This document shows positions 1-7,550 of a DNA stretch of 64,000 nt, piece after piece. The notes under the pieces are model-generated. The model was not told the DNA's origin, searched no databases, and saw only the letters and a program-made list of their open reading frames with translations. A program made the position numbers and the translations under genes. This stretch comes from Fodinibius sediminis (GTDB taxonomy: Bacteria > Bacteroidota > Rhodothermia > Balneolales > Balneolaceae): positions 1-64,000 of the forward strand of contig NZ_FXTH01000014.1 of NCBI RefSeq assembly GCF_900182555.1, written 5' to 3'. The number at the start of each line of letters is the position of its first letter. Position 1 is the stretch's first letter.

Positions 1-241
1 TTGTCTTGCGTAGTCATGGTGAGTCTGCGTTTAGTGATTAGGTTGTTGGATACTCTAATCTAACTAAACTGTCAGATTTCATCGTGACTACTTCAAGTCA
101 ATACAAGATGAACTAATTAATATCAGATATCTACCCTTAAATTTTCGATATAATCCTTTATTAATAGAAAGGCATACTAACCCACTAAAATACTATCAGA
201 AGCCCTCTCGCAATAAATTTAGTAGGCAAAACACTGTTCTA
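1..241. other. AT-rich element DNA with no intact gene
   Basis: This stretch is AT-rich like the two genes that follow and belongs to the same mobile element, whose left end lies outside the window. One forward frame is open except for a single TAG and ends at a TAA near position 117, so it could be the degraded tail of a gene that begins upstream. I do not recognise it. I saw no copy of the tRNA-Asn 3' end here, so the second attachment site is not in this part. Confidence 0.4.
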
Positions 242-1396
242 TTAGGCTTGAGCCTTATGCTCATCCTCATAACTATCAAAAATCCTTCCCAGCAAATCAA
301 AATGGCCTTTTAGGTTATTCTTCAAAATGTAATCCACATATGAATATTTTTGGGTATTGCTTCTCTTATAATAGCTCGAATCACTTCCTTCCAGATATAA
401 GGGTTTTTCTCCACTAAACAATAACCCCATATCTACTTCAGCACTCCAAGAATTATTAAAAATATTTTTGGTAGCAGTCTTTTTAGCATATTTCTGAAAC
501 ATTCTCTCCCCTTGTTGAGGTAAATCGCCAGCGTAATATTCGTTAACCTTCTTCCTGTATTTATTTAAAGTTTTAAAGCAAAGGTCATTAATTTTATCGA
601 ATCCTTTTTCAAGATCTATCGCATATAAGTTTTTTCCTCCCAAGTATTTATTTATTTGATATTTGGAGTCAAAAATATATTCAATTCTTAGGGTTGACTT
701 ATAATTATTACCAATCCCCCTAGCTCTTTCCTTTAAATCCTTATTGTAAATTCTCATTCTTTTACTACCAGTTCGCATCGATGAAAGATAACCTGTATTA
801 AAATGATCTTTTTTTTCAGGTTTTAAATAAGGGAAATCCATATTCAAGATTAATTCCGTCAATTGTCTACAAAATACTTTAAAGTCTCTTCCTTTTATTG
901 AAGGAAATTGGATATCTAAAGCTAAGTCACATTGTTTTACATAAACCTCATACTGTGGAACATACCCCTCAAAAAATTCATCAATTATTATAGTCTTTAT
1001 ATCACTTAAAAATGACTCTTTATAGTGACTAATTTCTTTATCAATATCTTTCTGTAATTTGTCTAAGCTGGATATCTTCAGAGTTATAAATCCAGTACTA
1101 TTTATCCCCTTAATTTCGATCTTAGCTCTATCAGTCTTGATGTTGTAGATCTTATAATCTTGTTTTGTATACACTTCTTTAACTTTAAAATCATAAAACT
1201 TATTATTTAATAAGTTATCAATATTTTCTTCTTTCCCCACGCTTACTGATAAAAGAAGTGTATCTATCACCTTGTTTAAGGAATAATCTACTTTTTTAAA
1301 ATTAACTCTACTATTACTAATAGCATTTGGGGTTATGCTTATACCATCTTTTACCAATCCTTGACTATCAATCATTTTTACTCTTAAGTAATCCAA
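242..1396 (-). CDS. Rep_trans-like replication initiation protein of a mobile element
   Basis: This 384-residue protein resembles the replication-initiation factors of rolling-circle plasmids, filamentous phages and Tn916-type elements (Rep_trans family). What I see is a CDLALDI core at residues 156-162, like the family's R/C-D-x-x-x-D pattern, then RIYNKDLKERAR at about 215-226, like the family's YxK segment, and an LRIEY strand at 236-240. There is no signal peptide or membrane segment. It is Lys/Asn/Ile-rich and strongly AT-biased, unlike the chromosome to the right, which indicates horizontal acquisition. It is divergent from the serine recombinase at 1624, with about 230 bases of AT-rich DNA between them that could hold an origin or promoters. 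The family call rests on short motifs only; a relaxase-like role in mobilisation is an alternative. Confidence 0.5.
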   Translation of the reverse strand: MDYLRVKMIDSQGLVKDGISITPNAISNSRVNFKKVDYSLNKVIDTLLLSVSVGKEENIDNLLNNKFYDFKVKEVYTKQDYKIYNIKTDRAKIEIKGINSTGFITLKISSLDKLQKDIDKEISHYKESFLSDIKTIIIDEFFEGYVPQYEVYVKQCDLALDIQFPSIKGRDFKVFCRQLTELILNMDFPYLKPEKKDHFNTGYLSSMRTGSKRMRIYNKDLKERARGIGNNYKSTLRIEYIFDSKYQINKYLGGKNLYAIDLEKGFDKINDLCFKTLNKYRKKVNEYYAGDLPQQGERMFQKYAKKTATKNIFNNSWSAEVDMGLLFSGEKPLYLEGSDSSYYKRSNTQKYSYVDYILKNNLKGHFDLLGRIFDSYEDEHKAQA

Positions 1397-1623
1397 TTCT
1401 TTTTAGTTATACATATGATAATTATTCAATAGTGGTGCAATATCTGACCATTTTTAGCTCTTTAAGGAAAATACCGATCAAATCTTATATTTAGCCAACT
1501 TCTGATGAAGTAATTTCCTTACGTCAATAAACATTCATTCACTATATATTGAGTTATAGAAACGTATAAATTCTTTTATTATTACACTGTACCCCATAAG
1601 GTTACCTTAATTAATTAAGACAT

Positions 1624-3285
1624 ATGTCAATAAAAGCCGCAATTTACTGTCGTGTATCTACTTTAGAACAAACTGAAACAAAAAACGATCAAAGTTCTCA
1701 TGATACACAGGAGCAAGTTTGTAGAGCTTGGATTTCTGAACGCGGATTTAAAACCTATGATGTATATACAGATACCAAATCTGGCCGAAACCTAGATAGG
1801 CCAGAGCTTCAGCGTTTACTCAATGATGCTGAATCTGGTAAAATCGATCTAATTGTGACATCACGATTAGATCGAATAAGTCGAAGTGTCAAAGATTTTC
1901 ATAATTTAATAGAAGATTTGAATGGCTGGGGTGTCGAAATTTCATTCGCTACTGAATCTATTGACACAACAACACTTATGGGGGAAACCATGCGAAATAT
2001 GTTGATGGTCTTTGCTCAATTTGAGAGTGACATGAATTCGAAACGAACAAAAGAACAACGAGCCAATGCCATTAAAAATGGCTACTGGATGGGTGGACAT
2101 ATACCACTCGGCTATGACAGAATAAATAATAAGTTAATTGTCAATGATGAGGAAACTGATGCAGTTAACTACATCTTCGACTTATACCTAGAACACAAGT
2201 CAGTACCACAAATCAGAAGAATCCTAAACAATCAGGGGTATCGGAATAAAGAATGGATAACCAAAGAAGGTAAAACCAGAGGGGGTAGTAAATTTACCTT
2301 AAATTCTCTATACAGTATTTTAAAAAGACGACTTTATATCGGTGAATTTGAATATGAAGGTAATTACTTTGAAACTAAATTTGAAGCCATTGTAGAAAAA
2401 GAGAAGTTTCAAAAAGCTCAACAGATTCGCTCAGCGAATGACAATAATTCTAAAAAATACTCCAAAGGAAATTCGCCAAATTTATTAGAAGGAATAATAA
2501 ATTGTGGTCTTTGCGATTACTCCATGACTCCTACTTATACCAAGAAAAGTGACAAGAAATATTACTATTATAAGTGTGTAAAAAAGAATAAACAAGGCAA
2601 ATCAACAGACCATAATCCTAAAAGCCTTCCTTATGATAAAGTTGATAACTTTGTTATTAGTACTTTAAAAGTATTTCTCGAACAACCTCAACTCCTGAAA
2701 GCTTTTAAAAAGAGAGTTGAATTTAATGCAGAAGATCGAATAGATGAATTAAATTCAAAACTTCGTGCTGTCCAAAATAACAGAAATAGGATTGAGACAG
2801 AGATCGACCAAACCATGAATACAATTTTAGATAATCCATCAAACAAAGAGCTTTGGGAAGAAAGACTTACTAAATATAAATCACAACGTGATGATCTGGA
2901 TTCAGAAATAAAAAGTATTAAAGAAGAATTAGATCAAATCAAAAATTCACGAATTATTGACGATTCTTCCCATAAAGAGATAATCAAAGAATTCAATCAA
3001 GAATTCAAAAATAGAACTTTGGATCAGCAAAAAGAATTAGTTCAGACGTTAATTAGAGATGTAGAATCAACAGTACAAAATAAGGACGGTAGTTATACTG
3101 GTGAAGGAGAAATAATTATCTCTTATGTGTGTGATGAATTCCTTGAAGCAGAGTGGCAGGAAATAAAAAAGTGCGAAACTAATAAACCAAAAAATTTATC
3201 AGTTCGCACTTCATTATGTGATGGCTCCCCGGGTAGGATTCGAACCTACGACCGATCGGTTAACAGCCGATTGCTCTGCCACTGA
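1624..3285 (+). CDS. Large serine recombinase (integrase) ending inside tRNA-Asn
   Basis: Site-specific integrase of the large serine recombinase family, 553 residues. The resolvase domain covers about residues 4-150, with the nucleophile Ser12 in YCRVS and the TSRLDRISRS segment near 79-88. A recombinase domain follows (about 160-265), then a zinc-ribbon-like stretch with Cys294, Cys297 and Cys318 (I see no fourth Cys), and a long charged coiled coil at about 370-450. The start at 1624 places YCRVS at the usual depth. The last 21 codons are read antisense through tRNA-Asn and give a GRIRTYDRSVNSRLL-type tail, a sequence typical of translated tRNA complement. The native C-terminus was therefore probably different before integration, or the tail is dispensable. 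The gene also contains the tRNA's terminator (3161-3212). Composition is AT-rich, unlike the DNA to the right of the tRNA. The element is probably inserted at the tRNA 3' end. Confidence 0.88.
   Translation: MSIKAAIYCRVSTLEQTETKNDQSSHDTQEQVCRAWISERGFKTYDVYTDTKSGRNLDRPELQRLLNDAESGKIDLIVTSRLDRISRSVKDFHNLIEDLNGWGVEISFATESIDTTTLMGETMRNMLMVFAQFESDMNSKRTKEQRANAIKNGYWMGGHIPLGYDRINNKLIVNDEETDAVNYIFDLYLEHKSVPQIRRILNNQGYRNKEWITKEGKTRGGSKFTLNSLYSILKRRLYIGEFEYEGNYFETKFEAIVEKEKFQKAQQIRSANDNNSKKYSKGNSPNLLEGIINCGLCDYSMTPTYTKKSDKKYYYYKCVKKNKQGKSTDHNPKSLPYDKVDNFVISTLKVFLEQPQLLKAFKKRVEFNAEDRIDELNSKLRAVQNNRNRIETEIDQTMNTILDNPSNKELWEERLTKYKSQRDDLDSEIKSIKEELDQIKNSRIIDDSSHKEIIKEFNQEFKNRTLDQQKELVQTLIRDVESTVQNKDGSYTGEGEIIISYVCDEFLEAEWQEIKKCETNKPKNLSVRTSLCDGSPGRIRTYDRSVNSRLLCH
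3161..3212 (-). terminator. Rho-independent terminator of tRNA-Asn inside the recombinase gene
   Basis: Read on the minus strand, AAGTGCGAA-CT...AATAAA-type arms (3169-3186 and 3195-3211) form a long hairpin with an A/T-rich loop, followed at once by TTTTTTATTT (3170 down to 3161). It lies 10 bases past the encoded CCA of tRNA-Asn, so it terminates the tRNA transcript. The element has thus supplied the tRNA with its present terminator. Confidence 0.8.
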
Positions 3286-3296
3286 GCTACCGAGGA
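3222..3296 (-). tRNA. tRNA-Asn (GTT)
   Basis: Complete cloverleaf on the minus strand: acceptor TCCTCGG pairs with CCGGGGA (one T-G pair), the D arm is GCTC...GAGC, the anticodon stem ATCGG/CCGAT holds the loop CTGTTAA with anticodon GTT, and the T arm is GTAGG-TTCGAAT-CCTAC. The discriminator is G and CCA is encoded (3222-3224). The serine-recombinase frame overlaps it from the other strand, and the mobile element starts just beyond its 3' end. Confidence 0.96.
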
Positions 3297-3336
3297 ATAT
3301 AACCGCTGGTAATACCATGCGCCTCAAATGAGAGCA

Positions 3337-3368
3337 CAAATATAATTATTAATATATACTCAAGTCAA
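3337..3368 (-). promoter_or_regulatory. Promoter of tRNA-Asn (TTG-N-TATATTTG)
   Basis: On the minus strand TTGAC (3364-3368) is followed, after the usual spacing of about 19 bases, by TATATTTG (3337-3344). This matches the Bacteroidota -33 TTTG / -7 TAnnTTTG consensus. It lies about 40 bases upstream of the tRNA-Asn 5' end. Confidence 0.65.
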
Positions 3369-3534
3369 GATTTTTTTAATCTTTTTTATAACTTTTTCAA
3401 CGGGCACCGGGCGGTGGGGCCTCAAGTGATTACAGCGGCCCTGCCCTCTCCCCTGAACAAGATCCGACAACGCTATCCAGCGGCTGTTAAAATCAGCCTT
3501 TACTTTTACTGAACTTGATTTATTATTACATTAA

Positions 3535-3546
3535 GCAATCGATTGC
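3535..3546. promoter_or_regulatory. Putative LacI-family operator upstream of uxaA
   Basis: The perfect 12-base palindrome GCAATCGATTGC ends 16 bases before the uxaA start codon. The same core occurs upstream of uxaC (24080), and close variants lie before the DUF1080 gene (10382) and between susC and lacI (22702). Shape and a central CG are typical of LacI-family operators. I infer that the LacI protein at 22918-23943 binds it. Confidence 0.65.
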
Positions 3547-3562
3547 ACAAACAAAATAAATC

Positions 3563-5218
3563 ATGGATGACAGGACGACGCTAAAAATTCACCCGGACGA
3601 CAATCTATTGGTAGCTCTCAGCGACCTGGAAGCCGGCCAGGAAATCTCCACTAACGGTCACCCGGTCGTAATCCGGAATGCAATCCCTGCCAAACATAAG
3701 CTGGCTGCTTCTGATTTGAACGAGGGCGACAAGGTATACATGTATGGCTCCGTGGTGGGAACCGTCACGGATGATATCCCCGCCGGCGGACTGTTGACAA
3801 CTGAAAATACCACCCATTCCGTTTCTGATTTTTCATCCCGTACCGGGGAGGCCTCCTGGCAGGCTCCCGATGTAAGCCCCTGGAAAGAGAAGACCTTTAT
3901 GGGATATCACCGGGGTGATGGCCAGGTTGGAACAGCCAACTACTGGCTGGTCATCCCCCTGGTCTTTTGTGAAAACCGCAATGTCAATGTCATTAAAAAT
4001 GCATTTCTGCAAGAACTGGGGTATGCCAATCCCGATATGTATCGGGAATATGTATCTGATTTGACCAGTCTTTATAAAGCGGGCAAACTGGATCAGATTT
4101 ACCGCCAGCATTCCGCCCCGCCCAAAGCCGAGCTTTCCAGGCAGGATCAACTTTTTGATAATGTGGACGGCATAAAATTTTTAACGCATGAAGGTGGTTG
4201 CGGGGGCATCAGGCAGGATTCAGAGGCCCTGTGTGGCCTGCTGGCCGGCTATATCTACAACCCCAACGTGGCCGGGGCCACGGTATTGAGCCTTGGGTGC
4301 CAGAATGCCCAGGTCGACATCCTCGAAGAAAAAATTCAGCAGCTCACCCCGGACCTCAATAAACCGCTGTATATTTTTGAACAGCAGCAAAGCGGAACGG
4401 AGTACGAAATGCTGACTTCTGCTATTCGAAAAACCTTTATCGGGCTGGTGGAAGCCAACAAATGCAAGCGGCAGCCGGCGCCCTTAAGCAAACTCACTGT
4501 CGGCATGGAATGCGGTGGTTCAGATGGCTTTTCCGGCATTTCAGCTAACCCTGCTGTCGGTCACGCCGGGGATCTTGTCACCGCCCTGGGGGGATCGGTG
4601 ATCCTTTCGGAGTTTCCCGAACTGTGCGGCGTCGAGCAAGAGCTGATCAATCGCTCGGTGAATGATGAGATTGCCGAACGGTTCATCGATTTGATGAGTC
4701 GCTATTCGGATGCCGCTGAAGCATCCGGTTCCGGTTTTGACATGAATCCCTCACCGGGCAATATCAAGGACGGCCTGATTACTGACGCCATGAAGTCGGC
4801 CGGGGCCGCCAAGAAAGGAGGCACCTCTCCCGTCAACGCTGTTCTCGATTACACCGAGTATGTACGCGAAGCCGGTCTCAACCTGCTCTGTACCCCGGGC
4901 AATGATGTGGAAAGTACCACGGCCATGGCCGGATCAGGCGCAACTATCATTCTGTTTACCACCGGACTCGGCACGCCGACGGGGAATCCCGTGACTCCAG
5001 TGGTCAAGGTCTCATCCAACAGCACACTTGCCAACCGTATGCCCGATATCATCGACATAGACACCGGACCCATTATTTCCGGCCAAAAATCGATTGAAGA
5101 GATGGGAGCAGAAATTTTGGATTACATCATTGAACTTGCAAGTGGACACATACAAACGAAGGCGATGCAGCTGAACCAGGACGATTTCATTCCCTGGAAA
5201 CGAGGCGTATCCTTATAA
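3563..5218 (+). CDS. uxaA: Altronate dehydratase
   Basis: Dehydrates D-altronate to 2-keto-3-deoxy-D-gluconate, the last step of the galacturonate branch before the shared KDG steps. The protein has 551 residues. The N-terminal SAF-like domain (about 1-100) is followed by the large UxaA/GarD catalytic part, with conserved stretches such as HEGGCGG near 209-215, LSLGCQNAQ near 242-250 and MECGGSDGFSG near 315-325; the Cys and His there are candidate iron ligands in this family. There is no signal peptide, so it is cytoplasmic. The ATG at 3563 follows the LacI-type operator at 3535. The SDR gene starts 28 bases downstream and the two form an operon. A shorter, UxaA-unrelated role such as galactarate dehydratase is possible in this family, but the neighbouring uxaB and uxaC favour altronate. 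Confidence 0.9.
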   Translation: MDDRTTLKIHPDDNLLVALSDLEAGQEISTNGHPVVIRNAIPAKHKLAASDLNEGDKVYMYGSVVGTVTDDIPAGGLLTTENTTHSVSDFSSRTGEASWQAPDVSPWKEKTFMGYHRGDGQVGTANYWLVIPLVFCENRNVNVIKNAFLQELGYANPDMYREYVSDLTSLYKAGKLDQIYRQHSAPPKAELSRQDQLFDNVDGIKFLTHEGGCGGIRQDSEALCGLLAGYIYNPNVAGATVLSLGCQNAQVDILEEKIQQLTPDLNKPLYIFEQQQSGTEYEMLTSAIRKTFIGLVEANKCKRQPAPLSKLTVGMECGGSDGFSGISANPAVGHAGDLVTALGGSVILSEFPELCGVEQELINRSVNDEIAERFIDLMSRYSDAAEASGSGFDMNPSPGNIKDGLITDAMKSAGAAKKGGTSPVNAVLDYTEYVREAGLNLLCTPGNDVESTTAMAGSGATIILFTTGLGTPTGNPVTPVVKVSSNSTLANRMPDIIDIDTGPIISGQKSIEEMGAEILDYIIELASGHIQTKAMQLNQDDFIPWKRGVSL

Positions 5219-5246
5219 TAATTAATTATTTAGGCATTCATTATTT

Positions 5247-6062
5247 ATGACCCATTTATTTGACTTATCCGGTAAAACAGCAATTGTAACAGGCGGTAAC
5301 GGCGTATTGGGTGGGGCCATGGCGGAGGGGCTTGCCCAGGCAGGCGCCCGGGTCGCCATCCTCGGTCGTACTAAAGAGACCGTTGACCAACAGGTTGCGG
5401 CAATCAGGGAAGACGGCGGACAGGCACTGGCTCTTTATGCTGATGTATTGAATACTGCTGATCTCAAGGAGGCCAATGAGACCGTGCGCAACGAGTGGGG
5501 CAAAACTGATATTCTCATCAATGCCGCCGGAGGTAATATTGCCGGAGCCATTATCAACCCGGATCAATCCTTCCTGGATCTGGATGACGAGGCATTTAAA
5601 AAAGTTGTGGATCTTAATTTCCACGGAACCTATCGGCCGACCAAGATTTTCAGCGAGTCGATGATTGACTCGAATGAAGGGTGCATCATCAATATTTCAT
5701 CCATGGCCGCACAGAAAATCATAAGTCGCGTTATCGGCTACTCTGCAGCAAAATCCGCCATTGACAATTTCACCAAATCGTTAGCCGTGGAGCTGGCCAA
5801 CAAACATGGCGAGGGCATGCGCGTAAATGCAATTGCTCCGGGCTTTTTCATCGGCAAACAAAATAGGGATCTCCTGCTGAATGAAGACGGATCCCTGACT
5901 GACCGCGGACAGACTATCGTGGATCATACGCCCATGAACCGCTTTGGGGAGCCGGAAGAGCTGGTAGGAACAGCCGTTTGGCTCTGCAGCGATGCTTCCA
6001 GGTTCGTAACGGGAACCGTGATCCCCGTCGACGGTGGATTCAATGCGTTCAGCGGAGTTTAA
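5247..6062 (+). CDS. SDR-family D-mannonate oxidoreductase (fructuronate reductase)
   Basis: Short-chain dehydrogenase of 271 residues. The Rossmann motif TGGNGVLGGAMA (about 14-25), NAAGG (about 94-98), INISSMAA with the catalytic Ser (about 149-156) and YSAAKSA with the Tyr and Lys are all present. SDR enzymes of this type, such as Bacillus subtilis UxuB, reduce D-fructuronate to D-mannonate with NAD(P)H. The role is inferred from the position behind uxaA and from the presence of uxuA at 31663, because the SDR fold alone does not fix the substrate. It would give the window its fructuronate reductase, the long-chain UxaB at 30117 serving tagaturonate. Its stop codon overlaps the stop codon of the convergent uxaE-like gene in a shared TTAA. 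Confidence 0.8.
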   Translation: MTHLFDLSGKTAIVTGGNGVLGGAMAEGLAQAGARVAILGRTKETVDQQVAAIREDGGQALALYADVLNTADLKEANETVRNEWGKTDILINAAGGNIAGAIINPDQSFLDLDDEAFKKVVDLNFHGTYRPTKIFSESMIDSNEGCIINISSMAAQKIISRVIGYSAAKSAIDNFTKSLAVELANKHGEGMRVNAIAPGFFIGKQNRDLLLNEDGSLTDRGQTIVDHTPMNRFGEPEELVGTAVWLCSDASRFVTGTVIPVDGGFNAFSGV

Positions 6063-7306
6063 CGTCCCACAAACAACGGGCGGATGTGACGATTGTAGAG
6101 GTTATGAGTCACCCGCCCCCCTATCACTTTACTGTGCTCCTTCAGCAAGCGGATGAAGCTGTCTCCCTGCTCAGCGGCTATCTTGTATGCACAGTGCATA
6201 AATTGCCGAAGCTGAGCATCGAATAACGGCTTGTCCGGTTCATGTTCAAGCTTTGATACTATGGTCTGCCCACTCCACTCTGCAAAGGTTGGGGGTGCAG
6301 GCAGCCGCTCATGCTTGATATTGATTACCGTCTCATAGGGAGCAGTCAACTCTTCATATCGACCGAAAGCTTCACTGTATATTTTTTTCACCATGGCCAG
6401 TCCTGATGCACCGGCATCAGCCAGCCCGATGAGCTCTTCCAGCCAGGTGGTCCCCGCTGTCTTGAGGTGTATACCGGCATCATGCTTTTTCAAGAGCCTG
6501 TGGATATGCGGATACAGTGAAAACTTATCGCTTCCCGAGTGGATACTTATTTTGAGATCCGCGGGCAAATTAAACCTCTCTTTTGCATATGCAAGTACCA
6601 GCAGGTCCTGTTCAAACTCCTTTACAAAGGTCTCAAGATTTCCCACATAGTCCACTCCTTTGTAAAAATCACCGGTAAATTTGGGTGCAATAGTATTTAC
6701 TGGAATTCCCTTCCGGGCAACCATCTTCAGGATAAAATACAACTCCAGCGGGGTTTGGGGAGTATCCACCTCATCCATCGAAATTTCAAAGACGGCGGTC
6801 CCCTGTTTGTGGCTTCGGATATGCTCAAATATTTCCTGCGCCTGGCGAATGGGCTCCAGGTACTGGTCCGCCCAGTCAGACAGAAAGGCATCCGTAACCT
6901 GGAAATGCTCTGCAATACCGGGGATGGACAATGACCCGGTCACGTTGTCCTGTTCCCTGATAAAATTTTCTTTATCGGCTGCCCTGCCCTCTTCCCCGAT
7001 ATAGTCTGCAACGTCAATGGTAAAGAAATTGGAACAGGGGATATACGGATCCACGATATCTTTTGTAATATGATCCGCATCTACACCGTAAGGGGCTTTC
7101 CAGTGTAATGCAGCCACAGCCTCCTCAGCCTCCCTGCGCACATCGCCGGGTGTTGTACCAATGATTTGATGTTCCCGGTGTGACTTGTTCCAAACCGGAA
7201 TTATTAAACGATCAAACTTATGTTTCGCTTTCTGAATGGATGCAAGCTGTGCTTTGCCCTGTTGTCCAAATCGATCACCAATTCCAAGTGAATAACGTCC
7301 CAGCAT
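6059..7306 (-). CDS. uxaE: Tagaturonate/fructuronate epimerase family protein
   Basis: A 415-residue cytoplasmic protein of the UxaE family, described in Thermotoga as an epimerase that interconverts D-tagaturonate and D-fructuronate. Seen in the sequence: an early KFDRLIIPVWNKSHREH region, GVDADHITKD near residue 74, KFTGDFYKGVDYVG near 210, and SIHSGSDKFSLYPHI near 253, a His/Asp-rich set suited to metal binding. In this window it would join the galacturonate branch (UxaB/UxaA) to the glucuronate branch (SDR/UxuA). It is transcribed toward the SDR gene and the two overlap by four bases. No good copy of the LacI-type operator precedes it; a half site (GCAATC at 7454) is the closest. The family call is from recalled similarity and from context. 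Confidence 0.8.
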   Translation of the reverse strand: MLGRYSLGIGDRFGQQGKAQLASIQKAKHKFDRLIIPVWNKSHREHQIIGTTPGDVRREAEEAVAALHWKAPYGVDADHITKDIVDPYIPCSNFFTIDVADYIGEEGRAADKENFIREQDNVTGSLSIPGIAEHFQVTDAFLSDWADQYLEPIRQAQEIFEHIRSHKQGTAVFEISMDEVDTPQTPLELYFILKMVARKGIPVNTIAPKFTGDFYKGVDYVGNLETFVKEFEQDLLVLAYAKERFNLPADLKISIHSGSDKFSLYPHIHRLLKKHDAGIHLKTAGTTWLEELIGLADAGASGLAMVKKIYSEAFGRYEELTAPYETVINIKHERLPAPPTFAEWSGQTIVSKLEHEPDKPLFDAQLRQFMHCAYKIAAEQGDSFIRLLKEHSKVIGGRVTHNLYNRHIRPLFVGR

Positions 7307-7480
7307 ACCCTTTGGATTATATTAACCTTCTTGTGAATTTCCTCCCTTGGCCTATATGAATCAATAGTTATGGTCCCTGAGTTCCTTCTTACCCGCATAC
7401 CATCTCTTTGTTACAGCGGAACAGCCCCTAACCCTGTATATGGCAGGTGACAAGCAATCAATCTATTTAAAAAATAAAAA

Positions 7481-7515
7481 AATGGCCACCACCTCCCGGA
7501 GAAGATGATGGCCAT
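7481..7515 (-). terminator. Terminator downstream of the Gfo/Idh/MocA gene
   Basis: On the minus strand the arms AATGGCCA and TGGCCATT enclose a loop and are followed by a long T run (TTTTTTTATTTTTT). It lies about 35 bases after the stop of the oxidoreductase at 7551 and closes the DUF1080-oxidoreductase operon. Confidence 0.8.
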
Positions 7516-7550
7516 TACTACCAACCGGTGGTAACCGATTCAGTGTCTGT

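Noticed and set aside
7450-7465. A fifth LacI operator before the uxaE-like gene
   Set aside because: Only one half site (GCAATC) is present; the second half does not match, so it is not listed as an operator.
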